From Artocarpus heterophyllus (lineage: Eukaryota; Streptophyta; Magnoliopsida; Rosales; Moraceae): DNA of 64,000 bases. Location of the stretch: the NCBI GenBank assembly GCA_025403435.1, contig JAJQZP010000225.1:496001-560000 (forward strand), in the 5' to 3' direction. Within the stretch, counting starts at the first letter, position 1, and every line of letters starts with the position of its first letter. The notes below the pieces were generated by a model. That model did not search any database. It saw only the letters and a program-made list of their open reading frames with translations, and was not told where the DNA came from. The position numbers and the translations under genes were made by a program. Positions 22,538 through 34,898 of the stretch are shown here, piece after piece.

Positions 22538-25500
22538 ATGTCTAAAAATGCTTTATCATCAATACTTGACAAAAACCTATTAACTGGAGAGAATTATAAT
22601 GATTGGAAACGGAACTTGGATATCGTCTTGTCCTTTGAGAAACTGAAATATGTACTGACAACCCCTTGTCCTCCCGAGCCTACAGGAAACTCAACTATTG
22701 AGCAATTCCAAGCGTATGATCATTGGAAAGATGCTAATGATCAGGCCCGCTGTTATGTTATGGCCAGCATGAATAACGTGTTGTAGGCTCAACATCAGGA
22801 TTATGAGACTGCGAAGCAGATCTTGGATAATCTTGAGGAAATGTTTGGAGGCCAGGCCATAACAAAGTGACAAGGGGCGCTTCAAAAAGTTCTTAACTGT
22901 AGATAGAGCCCAGGGACATCTGTAAAGGAGCATGTGATGTTGGTCATGGGTTACCATGCTGAGAGGCTCAAACCAATGGAGCTGATATCGATGCTAAAAC
23001 TTAGATGACTATGGTCTTTGAGACTCTATCAAAGGAATTTATCCCGTTTAGAGCTACATATAATTTAAGGAATAGATGGGATATGACCTTGACAGAACTG
23101 ATGAAACAGTTACAGGAGTTTGAACTGCTGATCAGGGAGTCTCCTACGGGTGATGAGGCCAACATGGTAGCTGCTTTTGGTTCCAATCCTAACTCTAGGA
23201 ATGGAAAGAAGCAACAGGCCAAGAACGGGAAGTCGTCTATTCCTGCTACCACCAAGAGCAAGAAGAAGAAGAAGAAGAACCCGAAGAAGCTTAAGTGCTT
23301 CTTCTATGGAAAGGTTGGGCATATCAAGAAGCATTGCAAGGACTTCCTTTCCAAAGGAGGTAGATGTGATCTTCTGTATTTAGAAACTTGTTTGGTTGAG
23401 GAATCAAGTGACATTTGGGTCATCGATTCTGGTGCAACTAATCATGTTTGTGTTTCTCTGTAGGGGTTCAAAGAAATGAGAAGTCTACTGCATGAGAACT
23501 TCATGCTTCGGATAGACGATAGATCCTTGGTCTCAGCAGAAGCAGTGAGAGACGTCCATCTTTATTTTGATAATTATAGAAATTTATTTTTGCAAGATTT
23601 TTTTTATGTTCCTAAATTTAAAAGGAATTTAATTTCTGTAGCTTGTTTATTTAAAGACTCCTACTTGGTTTCTTTTAATGATAAAGTGGTGATTCTTAAA
23701 AACAAATCTTTTATCTGTTCTGGATGGATGCAAAATAATCTATATTTTATCAAACCTAAGATGGACTTATTGGTTAATGCTGAGATGAATGATAATAACT
23801 CTAAAAGACTTAAAACTTCTCACTCTAATAAAACTTATCTTTGGCATTTGTGCCTTGGTCATATTAACCTGAATAGGATTCAAAGGTTGGTATGGGATGG
23901 ACCTTTAAGTCACTTAAAGGTGGAATCTATACCTCAATGTGAATCTTGTTTGGAGGCTAAAATGACCAAAAGACCACTCGGGTCTAAGGGCAATAGGGCC
24001 GAAGGGGTTCTAGAACTTGTGCATAGTGATGTTTGCGGACCGATGAACATCCAAGCACGAGGAGGGTATGAGTACTTCATTACTTTTATTGACGATTACT
24101 CAAGATATGGGCATGTGTACCTGATGCACCACAAAAGTGAAACTTTTGACCAGTTCAGGGAGTTTTGGGCTGAAGTGGAAAAGCAATTGGGTAGACCCAT
24201 AAAGGCACTTCAATCCAATCGAGGTGGGGAATACCTTTCTGATGAGTTCTTGGAACACTTATTAGAGAATCAGATTTTATCCCATTTGGCTGCGCTGGGC
24301 ACTCTACAACAGAATGGCGTAGCAGAGAGAAGAAATAAGGCTTTGTTGGTCATGATTAGGTCCATGATGAGTTATTCATCATTGCCTTTATCCTTTTAGG
24401 GATATGCACTACAAACCGCATGTTATCTTTTGAACAATGTGCCTTCAAAATCGGTCCCTAAAACTCCTCACGAGTTGTGGATGGGTAGGAAGATATCCTT
24501 AAACCATATTCACATATGGGGATGTCCAGCTCATGTCCTGTTGAAGGATCTAAATAAGTTGGAAGCACGTTTGAAAGTTTGTGTGTTTGTAGGATATCCA
24601 AAAGGGACTAAAGGGGGTTATTTTTATAATCCAAAGGAAAACAAAGTCGTGGTTTCAACTAATGCAACTTTCCTTGAGTAGAGTTACATGGACAACTTTA
24701 AACCTCGAAGCAAAGTGGTGCTTGAGGAGTTAAGGAGTGATCGGATCACTCTGGAGGTTCCGAATGAAACCATTCCGATCAGTGTAGAAAAACCAAACAA
24801 ACCTGAACAACAACCTCAGGGGCTTCGGCGTAGTGGGAGGATCAGGTGTTAGCCTGAGAGGTATATGTTCAATGGGGGGTCTTTATGGCTGAATCGGATG
24901 AACATGATAAGGATCCTTATACTTACGTAGAAGCTATGGAGGATGTTGATTCAAAACTCTGGACAGAGGCCATGAACACAGAGATGAAGTCTATGGAGAC
25001 TAATCAGGTCTGGGAGTTTATGGATCTTCCCAAAGGGGTAAAACCCATAGGGTGTAAGTGGATCTACAAGAGGAAAAGAGGAGTGGATGGAAAGGTCGAA
25101 ACCTTTAAGGCTAGACTGCTAGCTAAGGAAGGAATCGATTATGAGAAAAACTTTTCGCCTGTAGCCATGCTTAAGTCCATCTGGATTCTCTTGTCCATAG
25201 CTGTCGCTCTCGACTACGAGATTTGGTAGATGGATGTCAAGATGGCTTTTCTGAATGCCTATCTTAATGAGTCCATTTATATGGAACAACTAGAAGGGTT
25301 CAAGGTCACATGTCAAGAGGGTAAGGATTGTAGGTTGCTAAAGTCAATTTATAGACTTAAGTAGGCTTCTCGTTCTTAGAATATAAGATTTGATCAGGTG
25401 ATCAAGACTTAAGGGTTCTCACAAAATGTGGATGAACCATGTGTTTACAAACACATGAAAGATGAAAAGGTGATTTTTCTACTGCTCTATGTAGATGACA

Positions 25501-26410
25501 TTCTGCTAATTGGCAATGACGTTGGGGTGTTGTCATCGGTCAAATTATGGTTGACCAAGCAGTTTGACATGAAGGACTTGGGTGAGGCTAATTTTGTTCT
25601 CGGTATCCAGATCTTTCAGGATAGGAAGAACAAAATGATAACTTTGTCCCAAGCTAGCTACATAGATAAAATTCTCAGGAGGTTTGTAATACAGGATTCC
25701 AAGAAAGGTGGGTAACCATCAAGGTTTGGAATTACTCTTTCTAAGAAAGACTCTCTAAAGTCTTATGAAGAAAGAGAATACATGAAGAAGGTGCCTTATG
25801 CTTCGGCAGTGGGTAGTCTCATGTATGTCATGCTTTGCACATGACTGGATATTAGTTATACTGTCGGGATTATAAGTCAATTTCAGGCGGATCCAGGACC
25901 GAACCATTGGGTTACGATAAAGCATATTTTCAAGTACTTGAGAAGGACTCGAGGGTATATGCTTATATATTCTGGTGAGGACCTGACTCCTCTAGGATAT
26001 ACTGACTCAAATTTTCAATCCTGTTTGGATTCTGAGAAATCGACTTCGGGTTTTGTGTTTACTCTGGGCGGCGGTGCCATCAGTTGGAGAAGTGCTAAGC
26101 AAGATTGCACTTCCAATTCAACGATAGAGGCCAAGTATGTGGCAGCTAGTGATGCTTCGAAAGAAGCAGTGTGGCTCCGCAAGTTCCTTGGGGATCTTGA
26201 GGTAGTTCCTAGTATAGATAATGTGGTATTACTGTACTGTGATAATAGTGTGGCAGTAGCCAATGCTAAGGAACGAAGATTTCACAAGAAGAGTAAGCAT
26301 ATTGGTCAAAAGTATCATGTGATAAAGGACTTCATTGAGGGCGGGCATGTCACGGTGTGCAAAATCGCATCAGACATATATGCAAGATTTGTCATATTTA
26401 CTCATTTAGT
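22538..26410 (+). pseudogene. Ty1-copia Gag-Pol of element A, degenerate
   Basis: ATG 22538 starts Gag (ENYNDWKRNLDIVL). A zinc knuckle CFFYGKVGHIKKHC near 23300 has its second Cys replaced by Tyr. The protease motif WVIDSGATNHVC near 23420 is intact. Integrase (23476-24399) keeps LWHLCLGH and CESC, but the second catalytic Asp is Asn (LQSNRGGEY). RT pieces lie at 24885-25229 and 25428-25715, with YVDD intact. RNase H is at 25938-26363 (GYTDSNFQS). About ten stops or frameshifts are present, many of them Trp or Gln codons changed to stops (for example near 24397 and 25227). The C-terminal NLADPITK region present in B and D is deleted here. Confidence 0.92.
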
Positions 26411-26412
26411 GC

Positions 26413-26423
26413 AAGTGGGAGAT
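26413..26423 (+). other. Polypurine tract, element A
   Basis: AAGTGGGAGAT immediately precedes the 3' LTR start. The same tract adjoins the 3' LTRs of B (28791-28800, minus), D (39288-39297, minus) and the unrelated element C (34888-34898). Confidence 0.8.
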
Positions 26424-27600
26424 TATTAGACATATATGCCCTAAAGAGTAAAAATGTAATAAGTTTTTGAAGTTATTTTTATCAATAAAGAATTTATTTA
26501 TTATTTATATACCAAATCTTGTCCTTTTTATGTTCATATTTGTTGAATGTATGTTAAGCAAACAAAAGTCTAAGGCTGTTGGTCTAAACCTTAAGAATTG
26601 GGCATATGATGGACGGATTATGCGGAAGACACGATTCTTAAGGTGATGGTCTAAATCATATGATCCGCAATCGAGGGAATAAAGTTGGGTGCTTTATTCA
26701 TGCAAAGATTGTTATGTTGTCTATATCCCTTTTGGGAGATGGTTTGTCTTGACCGTCGGAGGTGGACTCCGTGAATAGAAACATTAGCACGTTGTCATAG
26801 GTGACGATGTGTTAGATCGAGACATAAAGTGAATTGATTTGGTTTAGCAATTCTGTCTCAATAAATCGATTCACTTTAGACAATCATTTGTGTTGTATCT
26901 TAATCTTGAGATGAATAGTAGTCCTGTTGTCTTGGCTTATGTCTTTTGACGTACCAAAGGGTGACACCCACATCTTAATAGTGGTATGCATGCCGGTACA
27001 TTGGAGGCATGACTCTTGATAGCGTAGACCTATTATTCACAGATATGGAATCCATAGCTCCTCTTTAGGAGTAATGATATCCTCTTATATACGTTATCCT
27101 GTAATTGGAAAACTAGAGCGCTCAACCATTTGGATACATAGGTGTAACCGAATGGTATATTGTCATTGGATAGTAAGTTTTCTGATGGTGAGATAATGGA
27201 ACGTAAGATAAAAATAATCGGGAAGGTAAGACAGAACTTATCCTTAAGCTTATTATGGATTATCATATGGGGATACGATACACTATGATATGTCATGGAG
27301 ACTTAGCTATACGGGCTTCATAATTCTATATAGTTTGAAGGTACAGCTCCAAGCTTTTAGTGGAGTAGCGTTGGAGTTGATAATTATGAAATGTATATCT
27401 GGGATATTGGGTTTCATAATTATCGGGAGCTTGAAATATAGGTCCATTTGGTCCCCTTTGCTAGCTCACAACATCCTGTAACGACACAACGTGCTTTTGC
27501 AATAATTGGTAACTAATGTCGGATTTATCATATTGGTTAAAATTTGGAAGAATTAGATAATTCATGTCCGTTTATCGGTTGAATTAATTTTGTCATAACC
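26424..27600 (+). repeat. 3' LTR of element A, truncated
   Basis: It begins TATTAGACATATATGCCC (TG changed to TA at the terminus) and follows the 5' LTR for about 1170 of 2033 bp. It then runs directly into inverted L1 sequence near 27600. The promoter half of the LTR is missing. Confidence 0.85.
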
Positions 27601-28790
27601 CAATAACTCAATTTTATCACAAAATTAATTCAACCGATAAACAGACATGAATTATCTGATTCTTCCAAATTTTCACCAACCTGATAAATCTGACATAAGT
27701 TACCAAATATTGGAAAAGCACGTCGTATCATTACAGGATATTGTAAACTAACAAAAAGGACCAAATGGACCTATATAGTTCAAGCTCCCGATAATTACGA
27801 AAACCAATATCCCACATATACATTTCATAATTATCAACTCCAACACTACTCCACTAAAAGCTTGAAGCTGCACTCTCGAACTACAAAGAATTACAAAGCT
27901 CGTATAGCTAAGTCTCCATGACATATCATAGTGTATCGTATCCCCAAATGATTATTCATAATTGGCTTAAGGACAAGTTTTGTCTTACCTTCTCGATTAT
28001 TTTTATCTTACGTTCCATTATCTCACCATCAGAAAACTTACCATCTAAAGATAGAATACCATTTGGTTATATCTATGTATCCAAATAGTTGAGTGCTCTA
28101 GTTTTTCAATTGCAGAATAACGCATATAAGAGGATATCACTACTCCTAAAGAGGAGCTATGGATTCCATATCTATGAATAACATGTCTACGCTATCAAGA
28201 GTTATGCCTCCAACGTACCGGCATGCATACCACTATTAAGATATGGGTGTCACCCTTTAGTACGTCAAAAGACACAAGGCAAGACAACGGGCCCACTATT
28301 TATCTCAGGATTAAGATACAATACAAATGATTGTCTAAAGTGAATTGATTTGCCGGGACAAAATTATTAACCCAAATCAATTCACTTTATGTCCCGATCC
28401 AACGCAGCATCACCTATGACAGCATGCCAATGTTTCTATTCATGGAATCCACCTCCGATGGTCAAGACAAACCATCTCTCAATTAGGATATAGACAACAT
28501 AACAATCTTTACATGAATAAAGCGCTCAACTTTATTCCCTCGATTGCGGATCTTATGATTTAAAGCATCACCTTAAGAATCGTGTCTTCCGCATAATCTG
28601 TCCATCATATGCCCAATTCTTAAGGTTTAGACCGACAGTCTCAGACTATTGTTTGCTTAACATACATTCAACAAATATGAACGTAAAGAGGACAAGATTT
28701 GGTATATAAATAATAAATAAATTCTTTATTTATAAAAATGTCTCCAAAAACTTATTATATTTTTACTCCTTAGGGCATACATGTCTAACA
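27601..28790 (-). repeat. L1, right part of the 3' LTR of body B
   Basis: Minus-orientation LTR sequence ends ACTCCTTAGGGCATACATGTCTAACA at 28790, followed by the complement of the polypurine tract (ATCTCCCACT). It corresponds to L2 positions about 38100-39287. Its missing left part is at 18269-18856. Confidence 0.8.
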
Positions 28791-31417
28791 ATCTCCCACT
28801 TGCACTAAGTGAGCAAATACGACAAATCTCGCATCCCCATAGCTTCCACATGCCTCTTGAAGACTCTCCCAGTAAGTGTCTTGGTAATTGGATCAGCCAA
28901 ATTGTCCTTTGACGTGATCTTACATACCGTGACATGCCCACCCTCAACAAAGACCTTTATTACATGATACTTCCAAACAATGTGCTTACTCTTCTTGTGA
29001 AATCTTGGTTCCTTAGCATTAGCTACCACCGCACTGTTATCGCAGTACAGTGATACCGCCTTATCCATATCAGGAACTACCTAAAGATCCTTCAGGAACT
29101 TGCGGAGCCATACTGCTTCATTCGAAGCGTCACTAGCTACCATATACTTGGCCTCCATCGTTGAATCCTAAGTGCAATCTTGCTTGGCACTTCTCCAACT
29201 AATGGCGCCGCCTCCCAGAGTAAACACAAAACCAGAAGTCGATTTCCTAAAATCCATATAGGATTGAAAATCCGAGTCAGTGTATCCTAGAGGAGTCAAG
29301 TCCTCACTTGAATACACAAGCATATACCCTCGAGTCCTTCTCAGGTACTTGAAAGTGTGCTTAACCGCAACCCAGTGGTTCGGTCCTAGATCCGCTTGGA
29401 ATCGACTTACAATCCTGACCACATAACTAATATCCGGTCGTGTGCAAAGCATGGCATACATGAGACTACCCACTGCCGAAGCATAGGGCACCTTCTTCAT
29501 GTATTCTCTTTCTTCATAAGACTTTGGAGAGTCTTTCTTAGAAAGAGTAATTCCAGACCTAGATGGTTGCCCACCTTTCTTGGAATCCTACATTGCAAAC
29601 CTCCTGAGAATTTTATCTATGTTGCCGGCCTGGGATAAAGCAATCATTTTGTTCTTCCTATCCCAAAAGATCTAGATACGAGAACAAAATTAGCCTCACC
29701 TAAGTCCATCATGTCAAACTGCTTGGTTAACCATAATTTAACCAATGACAATGCCCCAATGTCATTGCTAATCAAGAGAATGTCATCTACATAGAGTAGT
29801 AGAAAAACCACCTTCCCATCCTTAATGTGTTTATAAACACATGGCTCATCCACATTTTGTGAGAACCAACTAGACTTGATCACTTGATCAAATCTTATGT
29901 TCTAAGAACAAGAAGCCTACTTAAGTCCATAAATAGACTTTAGCAGCTTACAAACCTTACCCTCTTAACCCATGACCTTGAACCTGTCTGGTTGTTCCAT
30001 ATAAATGGACTCATCAAGATAGCCATTCAGAAAAATCGTCTTGACATCCATCTGCCAAATCTCATAATCGAGAGCGGTAGCTATGGACAAGAGAATCTGG
30101 GTGGACTTAAGCATGGCTACAGGCGAAAAGGTTTCCTCATAATCGATTCCTTCCTTTTGCATATAACCCTTAGCTACCAGTCTAGCCTTAAAGGTTTTGA
30201 CCTTTCCATCTACACCTTTTTTCCTCTTATAGATCCACTTACACCCTATGGGTTTTACCCCTTCGGGAAGATCCACAAGCTCCTAGACCTGATTAGTTTC
30301 TATAGACTTCATCTCTATGTTCATGGCCTCTGTCCAGAGTTTTGAATCAACATCCTCCATAGCTTTTGTTTAAGTATAAGGATCCCTATCATATTCATCC
30401 GGTTCAGCCAAGAAGACCTCCCCATTGAACATATACCTCCTAGATTGATGCACGATCTTCCCACTACGTCGAAGCCCCTCAGGTTGTTGTTCAGGTTTGT
30501 TTGGTTTTTTTATACTGATCGGAACAGTTTCATTTGGAACCTCCAGAGTGATCGGATCACTCCTTAACTCCTCAAGCACCACTTTGCTTTGACGTTTAAA
30601 GTCTTCTATGTAACTCTCCTCAAGGAAAGTTGCATTAGTATCCTTAAACAGGAAATGAGCAGGACATCCCCATATACGAATATGGTTTAAGGATGTCTTC
30701 TTACCCATCCGCAACTCGTGAGGAGTTTTAGGGATCGATTTTGAAGGCACATTGTTCAAAAGATAACATGGGGTTTGTAGTGCATATCCCCAAAAGGATA
30801 AAGGCAATGATGAATAACTCATCATGGACCTAACCATGTCCAAAAAAGTCTATTTCTTCTCCCTGCTATGTCATTCTACTGTGGAGTGCTTGGCGTAGTC
30901 AAATAGGATAAAATCCCATTCTTTAATAAGTGTCCCGAGAACTCATCAGAAAGGTATTCTCCACCTCGATCGGATCAAAGTGCCTTTATGGGTCTACCCA
31001 ATTGCTTTTCCACCTCGGCTCGCAACTTCCTAAACTTGTCAAAAGCTTCGCCTTTGTGGTGCATCAGGTACACATACCCATATCTTGAGTAATTGTCAAT
31101 AAAAGTGACGAAGTACTCATACCCTCCTCATGCCCGGATGTTCATCGGTCTGCAAACATCACCATGCACAAGTTCTAGAACCCCTTCGGCCCTATTGCCC
31201 TTAGACCCGAATGGTCTTTTGGTCATTTTACCCTCCAAACAAGATTCACATTGAGGTATAGATTCCACCTTTAAGTGACTTAAAGGTCCGTCCATTTCTA
31301 ACCTTTGAATCCTATTCAGGTTAATATGACCAAGGCATAAATGCCAAAGATAAGTCTTATTAGAGTGAGAAGTTTTAAATCTTTTAGAGTAATTATCATT
31401 CATCTCAGCATTAAGCA
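28791..31417 (-). pseudogene. Body B: integrase, RT and RNase H of copia, degenerate
   Basis: Reading on the minus strand from 31417 down: the pre-integrase zinc region (LWHLCLGHINLNRIQRL, CESC) and integrase (31128-31417, 30370-30843); RT (29965-30276, WQMDVK; 29644-29883, LLLYVDDILLI); RNase H (29168-29500, YTDSDFQS; 28805-29068, ending NLADPITKTL). Stops are shared with body D: ARGGYEY is broken by TGA near 31131, QSDRGGEY is preceded by TGA, and TGG is changed to TAG near 30283. The 5' part of the frame is displaced beyond element C. Confidence 0.9.
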
Positions 31418-31422
31418 ATAAG
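31418..31422. repeat. Target site duplication ATAAG, left copy (element C)
   Basis: ATAAG precedes the C LTR (31423) and recurs at 35696-35700. Body D has the uninterrupted sequence GCAATAAGTCCATC at the equivalent place (about 41913), which confirms the empty site. Confidence 0.95.
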
Positions 31423-31509
31423 TGTTGCAGATATGGAGCCAAATCAAGTAGACAACCCAGCAAAAGGAAGGAAAAGGGAGAAAATCGCGTCCTCGAAGGC
31501 AGGGAGCAA

Positions 31510-31700
31510 GCGCCGCGGCTCTGGCAGAAGAGCGCCGCGGCGCTGGGGCGAAGGCGCCTAGGCGCCAGGTGAAGAGCGCCTAGGCGCCAGGACAAGAGCG
31601 CCTAGGCGCTATGTGGCAAGCGCCTAGGCGCTATGTGGCAAGCGCCTAGGCGCCAAGGGCTTTACGCTTAGGCTCAAAGAGGATGGCGCCTAGGCGCCAG
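31510..31700. repeat. GCGCCTAGGCGC palindrome array in C 5' LTR
   Basis: Six copies of the perfect 12-bp palindrome GCGCCTAGGCGC, plus a GCGCCGCGGCGC palindrome, are spaced about 20-25 bp apart in an otherwise AT-rich window. They lie upstream of the TATA box. The array is repeated with copy-number differences in the 3' LTR (about 34985-35225), which has two GCGCCGCGGCGC copies and a GCGCCGCAGCGC variant. Confidence 0.9.
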
Positions 31701-31802
31701 GTGAATTGCGCGATGTGTTTTGAATCAAAGTCGAATTCAAAGGTCCCAAAAACGGGAAACCACTAGGGTTTCCCATTAGTTGCTATTTTCTCCTCCTTTG
31801 GT

Positions 31803-31810
31803 TATAAATA
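31803..31810 (+). promoter_or_regulatory. TATA box of element C LTR
   Basis: TATAAATA lies within GGTTATAAATAGACACAAGG. It is repeated in the 3' LTR at 35325-35332. Confidence 0.75.
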
Positions 31811-32175
31811 GACACAAGGTGGCTAGGGTTGTGTGTGTGAAAACTGTGGGTGAAAAGTGTGAGTGGCATAATTTTGTGAGAGGCAAAATTCTTGAGAGCT
31901 CCATCCTTGAGAGAGAAAAAATTCCCATTGGGTGTTAGATAGAAGAGAGTTTTGGTAAGCACAGTTTGTGAGTGTGTGAGAAACTGCTCTTGTAATCTAT
32001 AATCTCCTTCATCATAGTGGAATCTGCAAGCGGCAGAAACAGGACGTAGTCTCAAATTTGGACGAACCTATATAAAAATTTGGTGTCTCTTTTTTCTTCT
32101 TTTCTCCTATTTATTTTCTGCAATTGTTCGTTCTTGCGATCCTTGGAATTAGGAGTCGCCTAATTTCCCAACAAC

Positions 32176-32189
32176 TGGTATCAGAGCGG
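32176..32189 (+). other. Primer binding site, element C
   Basis: TGGTATCAGAGCGG lies two bases after the LTR end and matches the complement of the initiator Met-tRNA 3' end exactly over TGGTATCAGAGC. Confidence 0.9.
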
Positions 32190-32207
32190 AGGTTTTGATC
32201 AAGAACG

Positions 32208-34840
32208 ATGACTGGAGAAGAAGGTATGGCAGCCGGCATTACCAAATTTGATGGTTCAGATTTTTCCTACTAGAGGATGCAAGTTGAGGACTACCTATAC
32301 AGCAGGAAACTGCACTTGCCCTTGGGTAATAAGCCCGAAGGCATGAAGGATGAGGAGTGGAGTCTCCTTGATAGACAGGTACTCGGTGTGATCCGTTTGA
32401 CTTTGTCAAAGAACGTTGCCCACAACGTTGCGAAGGAGACCACTACATCAGGGATGATGAAGGCTCTGTCAGAGATGTATGAGAAGCCCTCAGCCAATAA
32501 CAAGGTACATCTCATGAAGAAACTCTTTAATTTAAAGATGTCTGAAGGTGCCTCGGTGGTAGAGCACCTGAACAGTTTCAACACCGTCCTAAACCAATTG
32601 GTCTCGGTAGAGATTAAATTCGATGAAGAGATCAATGCTCTAATCCTCTTGGCCTCGTTACCGAATAGCTGGGAACCCATGAGGGTGGCCATTACGAATT
32701 CTCTTGGGAGTGCCAAATTAAAGTTTGTTGATGTCAGAAATTCTATTCTGGCGGAAGAAGTTCGCAGGAAGGACTCAGGAGAAGCCTCTTCGTCGAACTC
32801 GGCCCTTAATGTTGATAATAGGGGCAGGAAACTTGATAGGCAATCCAACAGGGATAATGGCAGGAGAGGCAAGTCGAGGAATGGGAGAAGCAATTCAAGG
32901 AATGGAAGGACCATGGAGTGTTGGAACTGTGGGAAGACGGGCCACTTGAAAAAGAACTGCAGGGCTCCAAGGAAGAATGAAAACAAGACTAATGACGCAG
33001 CCAACGCCGCCACTGAAGAGCAACAGGATGCTTTAATCTTGTCTGTCGACAGTTCTTTTGATTCGTGGGTGATGGACTCAGGAGCATCATTCCACACCAC
33101 AGCACACCGTCATGTCCTGGAGAACTACGTTGCTGGAAATCATGGTAAGGTTTATCTCGCTGATGGAGAACCTTTGGATATAGTTGGCATTGGAGATGTC
33201 AGTTTAAAAATGCCTAATGGGTCGGTATGGAAGATTCATAAGGTGAGACATGTTCCTAAATTAATGCGCAACTTGATTTCGGTGGGGCAACTGGATGATG
33301 ATGGACATAAAGTAACCTTCAATTGTGGAGGTTGGAAAGTCACGAAAGGAGCGATGGTTATTGCTCGGGGACGCAAGACTGGAACTCTCTACATGAACTC
33401 TAGTTGCAGAGATACCCTAGCAGTTGCTGATTCTGCTGCGAATACCGAGCTATGGCATTATAGGCTCGGTCACATGAGTGAGAAGGGTATGAAGGTGCTT
33501 CACTGCAAAGGAAAACTGCCGGGTTTGAAAACTGTTGATCACAGTTTGTGTGAAGCCTGCATCTTTGGTAAACAGAAGAGAGTCAGTTTCTCAAAGATGG
33601 GTAGAGAGCCTAAGTCCAGGAGATTGGAGCTAGTTCACACAGATGTGTGGGGGCCTGCGCCGGTGACTTCCCTTGGTGGCGCAAACTACTATGTGACGTT
33701 CATTGATGACTCAAGCAGGAAGGTATGGGTTTACTTTCTGAAAAACAAATCTGATGTGTTTGATGCTTTCAAGAGATGGAGAGCCATGGTGGAGAACGAG
33801 ACAGATTTGAAGGTGAAGTGCTTGCAGTCCGACAATGGGGGAGAGTACCTAGGTGAAGATTTCAGGCGGTACTGTGCTGAGAATGGGATAAAGATGAGGA
33901 AGACCATTCCAGGGAAACCACAACAGAATGGGGTAGCTGAGAGGATGAACAGGACTTTAAACGAGCGTGCTAGGAGCATGAGGTTGCATGCAGGGCTGCC
34001 AAAGATGTTTTGGGCTGAGGCAATTAACACAGCCGCTCATCTGATAAACAGAAGTCCATCCACACCGCTGAAGTTCAAGCTACCGGAAGAAGTCTGGAGC
34101 CATAAACAGGTGGATCTCTCTTACTTGAGAGTGTTTGGTTGTGTTTCTTATGCACACATTGATTCTGCTGCTAGAAGTAAACTGGATGCCAAGTCAAAGA
34201 AGTGCTTTCTGGTTGGCTATGGCGGACTTGAGTTTGGTTATCGTCTCTGGGATGACCAAAGCCAGAAGATTATCAGGAGATGGGATGTGATCTTCAACGA
34301 AGGTGTTCTATACAAGGACAGAGACAGCACGGACTCCAGGGGTTCAGGTTCTGAAGATAAGAAGCCTGAGGTGATTCCATTGAAGGATCTGCCTGAAGTG
34401 GAGGTGCAAAATCCAGAGGTTGAAGACCAGGAAAACATAGCTCCAGAAGAAAACCAGAGGACTCCTGCCACACTAGTCAGGAGGTCTAGCAGGACAATCA
34501 GACCACCGCAGAGATACTCCCCAACTCTGCATTACATCTTGTTGACCGACAAAGGTAAGCCAGAGAGCTTTGATGAAGCCGTGGAGGCTGGAGATTCGGT
34601 CAAGTGGGAGTTAGCCATGAGGGACGAGTTGGATCGGACATGGCAACTGGCAAAGTTACCACAGGGTAAAAAGTCCTTGCACAACAAAAGGGTATACCGG
34701 GTAAAAATAAAAGTGCTGGCAGCAAACGGTATAAGGCAAGGTGGGTGGTAAAAGGATCGAGAGATATGCTCACCAAGATGGATCCGATTGAGAAACTGAA
34801 GTTGTGCGCAACTTCAGTTGGACTTCTCCAAGAGGCGTGA
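32208..34840 (+). pseudogene. Gag-protease-integrase of element C, with RT/RNase H deletion
   Basis: The true start is ATG 32208 (MTGEEGMAAG). A single TGG-to-TAG change at 32271 stops it after 21 codons. An uninterrupted frame then runs from ATG 32277 to 34751 (824 codons). Numbered from that Met, there is a Gag UBN2-like region (about 1-140), a zinc knuckle CWNCGKTGHLKKNC from residue 215 and a protease DSG with Asp267. The integrase HHCC region starts near 390, with catalytic Asp456, Asp519 and Glu555 in correct spacing. After the RT N-terminus (about 780-800) a frameshift and a large deletion join RWVVKG directly to the last segment of RNase H (MLTKMDPIEKLKL), ending at TGA 34838. It could still make integrase-related protein but no reverse transcriptase. 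Confidence 0.93.
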
Positions 34841-34887
34841 GAAGTCGTTGCCGCTGCAGTGGGAGACATGGTGATTGATTAGTCTCC

Positions 34888-34898
34888 AAGTGGGAGAT
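34888..34898 (+). other. Polypurine tract, element C
   Basis: AAGTGGGAGAT lies immediately before the 3' LTR at 34899. Confidence 0.85.

Larger units (their letters stand above)
26424..28790. repeat. Large inverted repeat: A 3' LTR against L1
   Basis: The arms are 26424-27593 and 27619-28790, two copies of the same LTR segment in opposite orientation, separated by a 25-bp spacer (27594-27618). The innermost 23 bp of the arms (27571-27593 and 27619-27641) are perfect complements. Overall arm identity looks about 90 percent by eye. A transcript across this would fold into a hairpin of more than 1.1 kb. Confidence 0.85.
31423..32173 (+). repeat. 5' LTR of element C
   Basis: The 751-bp LTR has TGTTGC and CCAACA termini. 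A palindrome array lies at about 31510-31700, with TATAAATA at 31803-31810 about 100 nt downstream. Relative to the 3' LTR it has one extra 22-bp unit and lacks a 68-bp block of the array. Confidence 0.95.

Noticed and set aside
31437..31595. Minus-strand frame fused to integrase, starting MSWRLGALHLAP
   Set aside because: The N-terminal part is antisense LTR of element C joined by the insertion junction to body B; the same LTR-derived frame recurs at 34814-35071. It is not a gene fusion.
32291..33100. 269-codon minus-strand open frame
   Set aside because: It is antisense to the intact Gag/PR frame of element C and resembles no protein.
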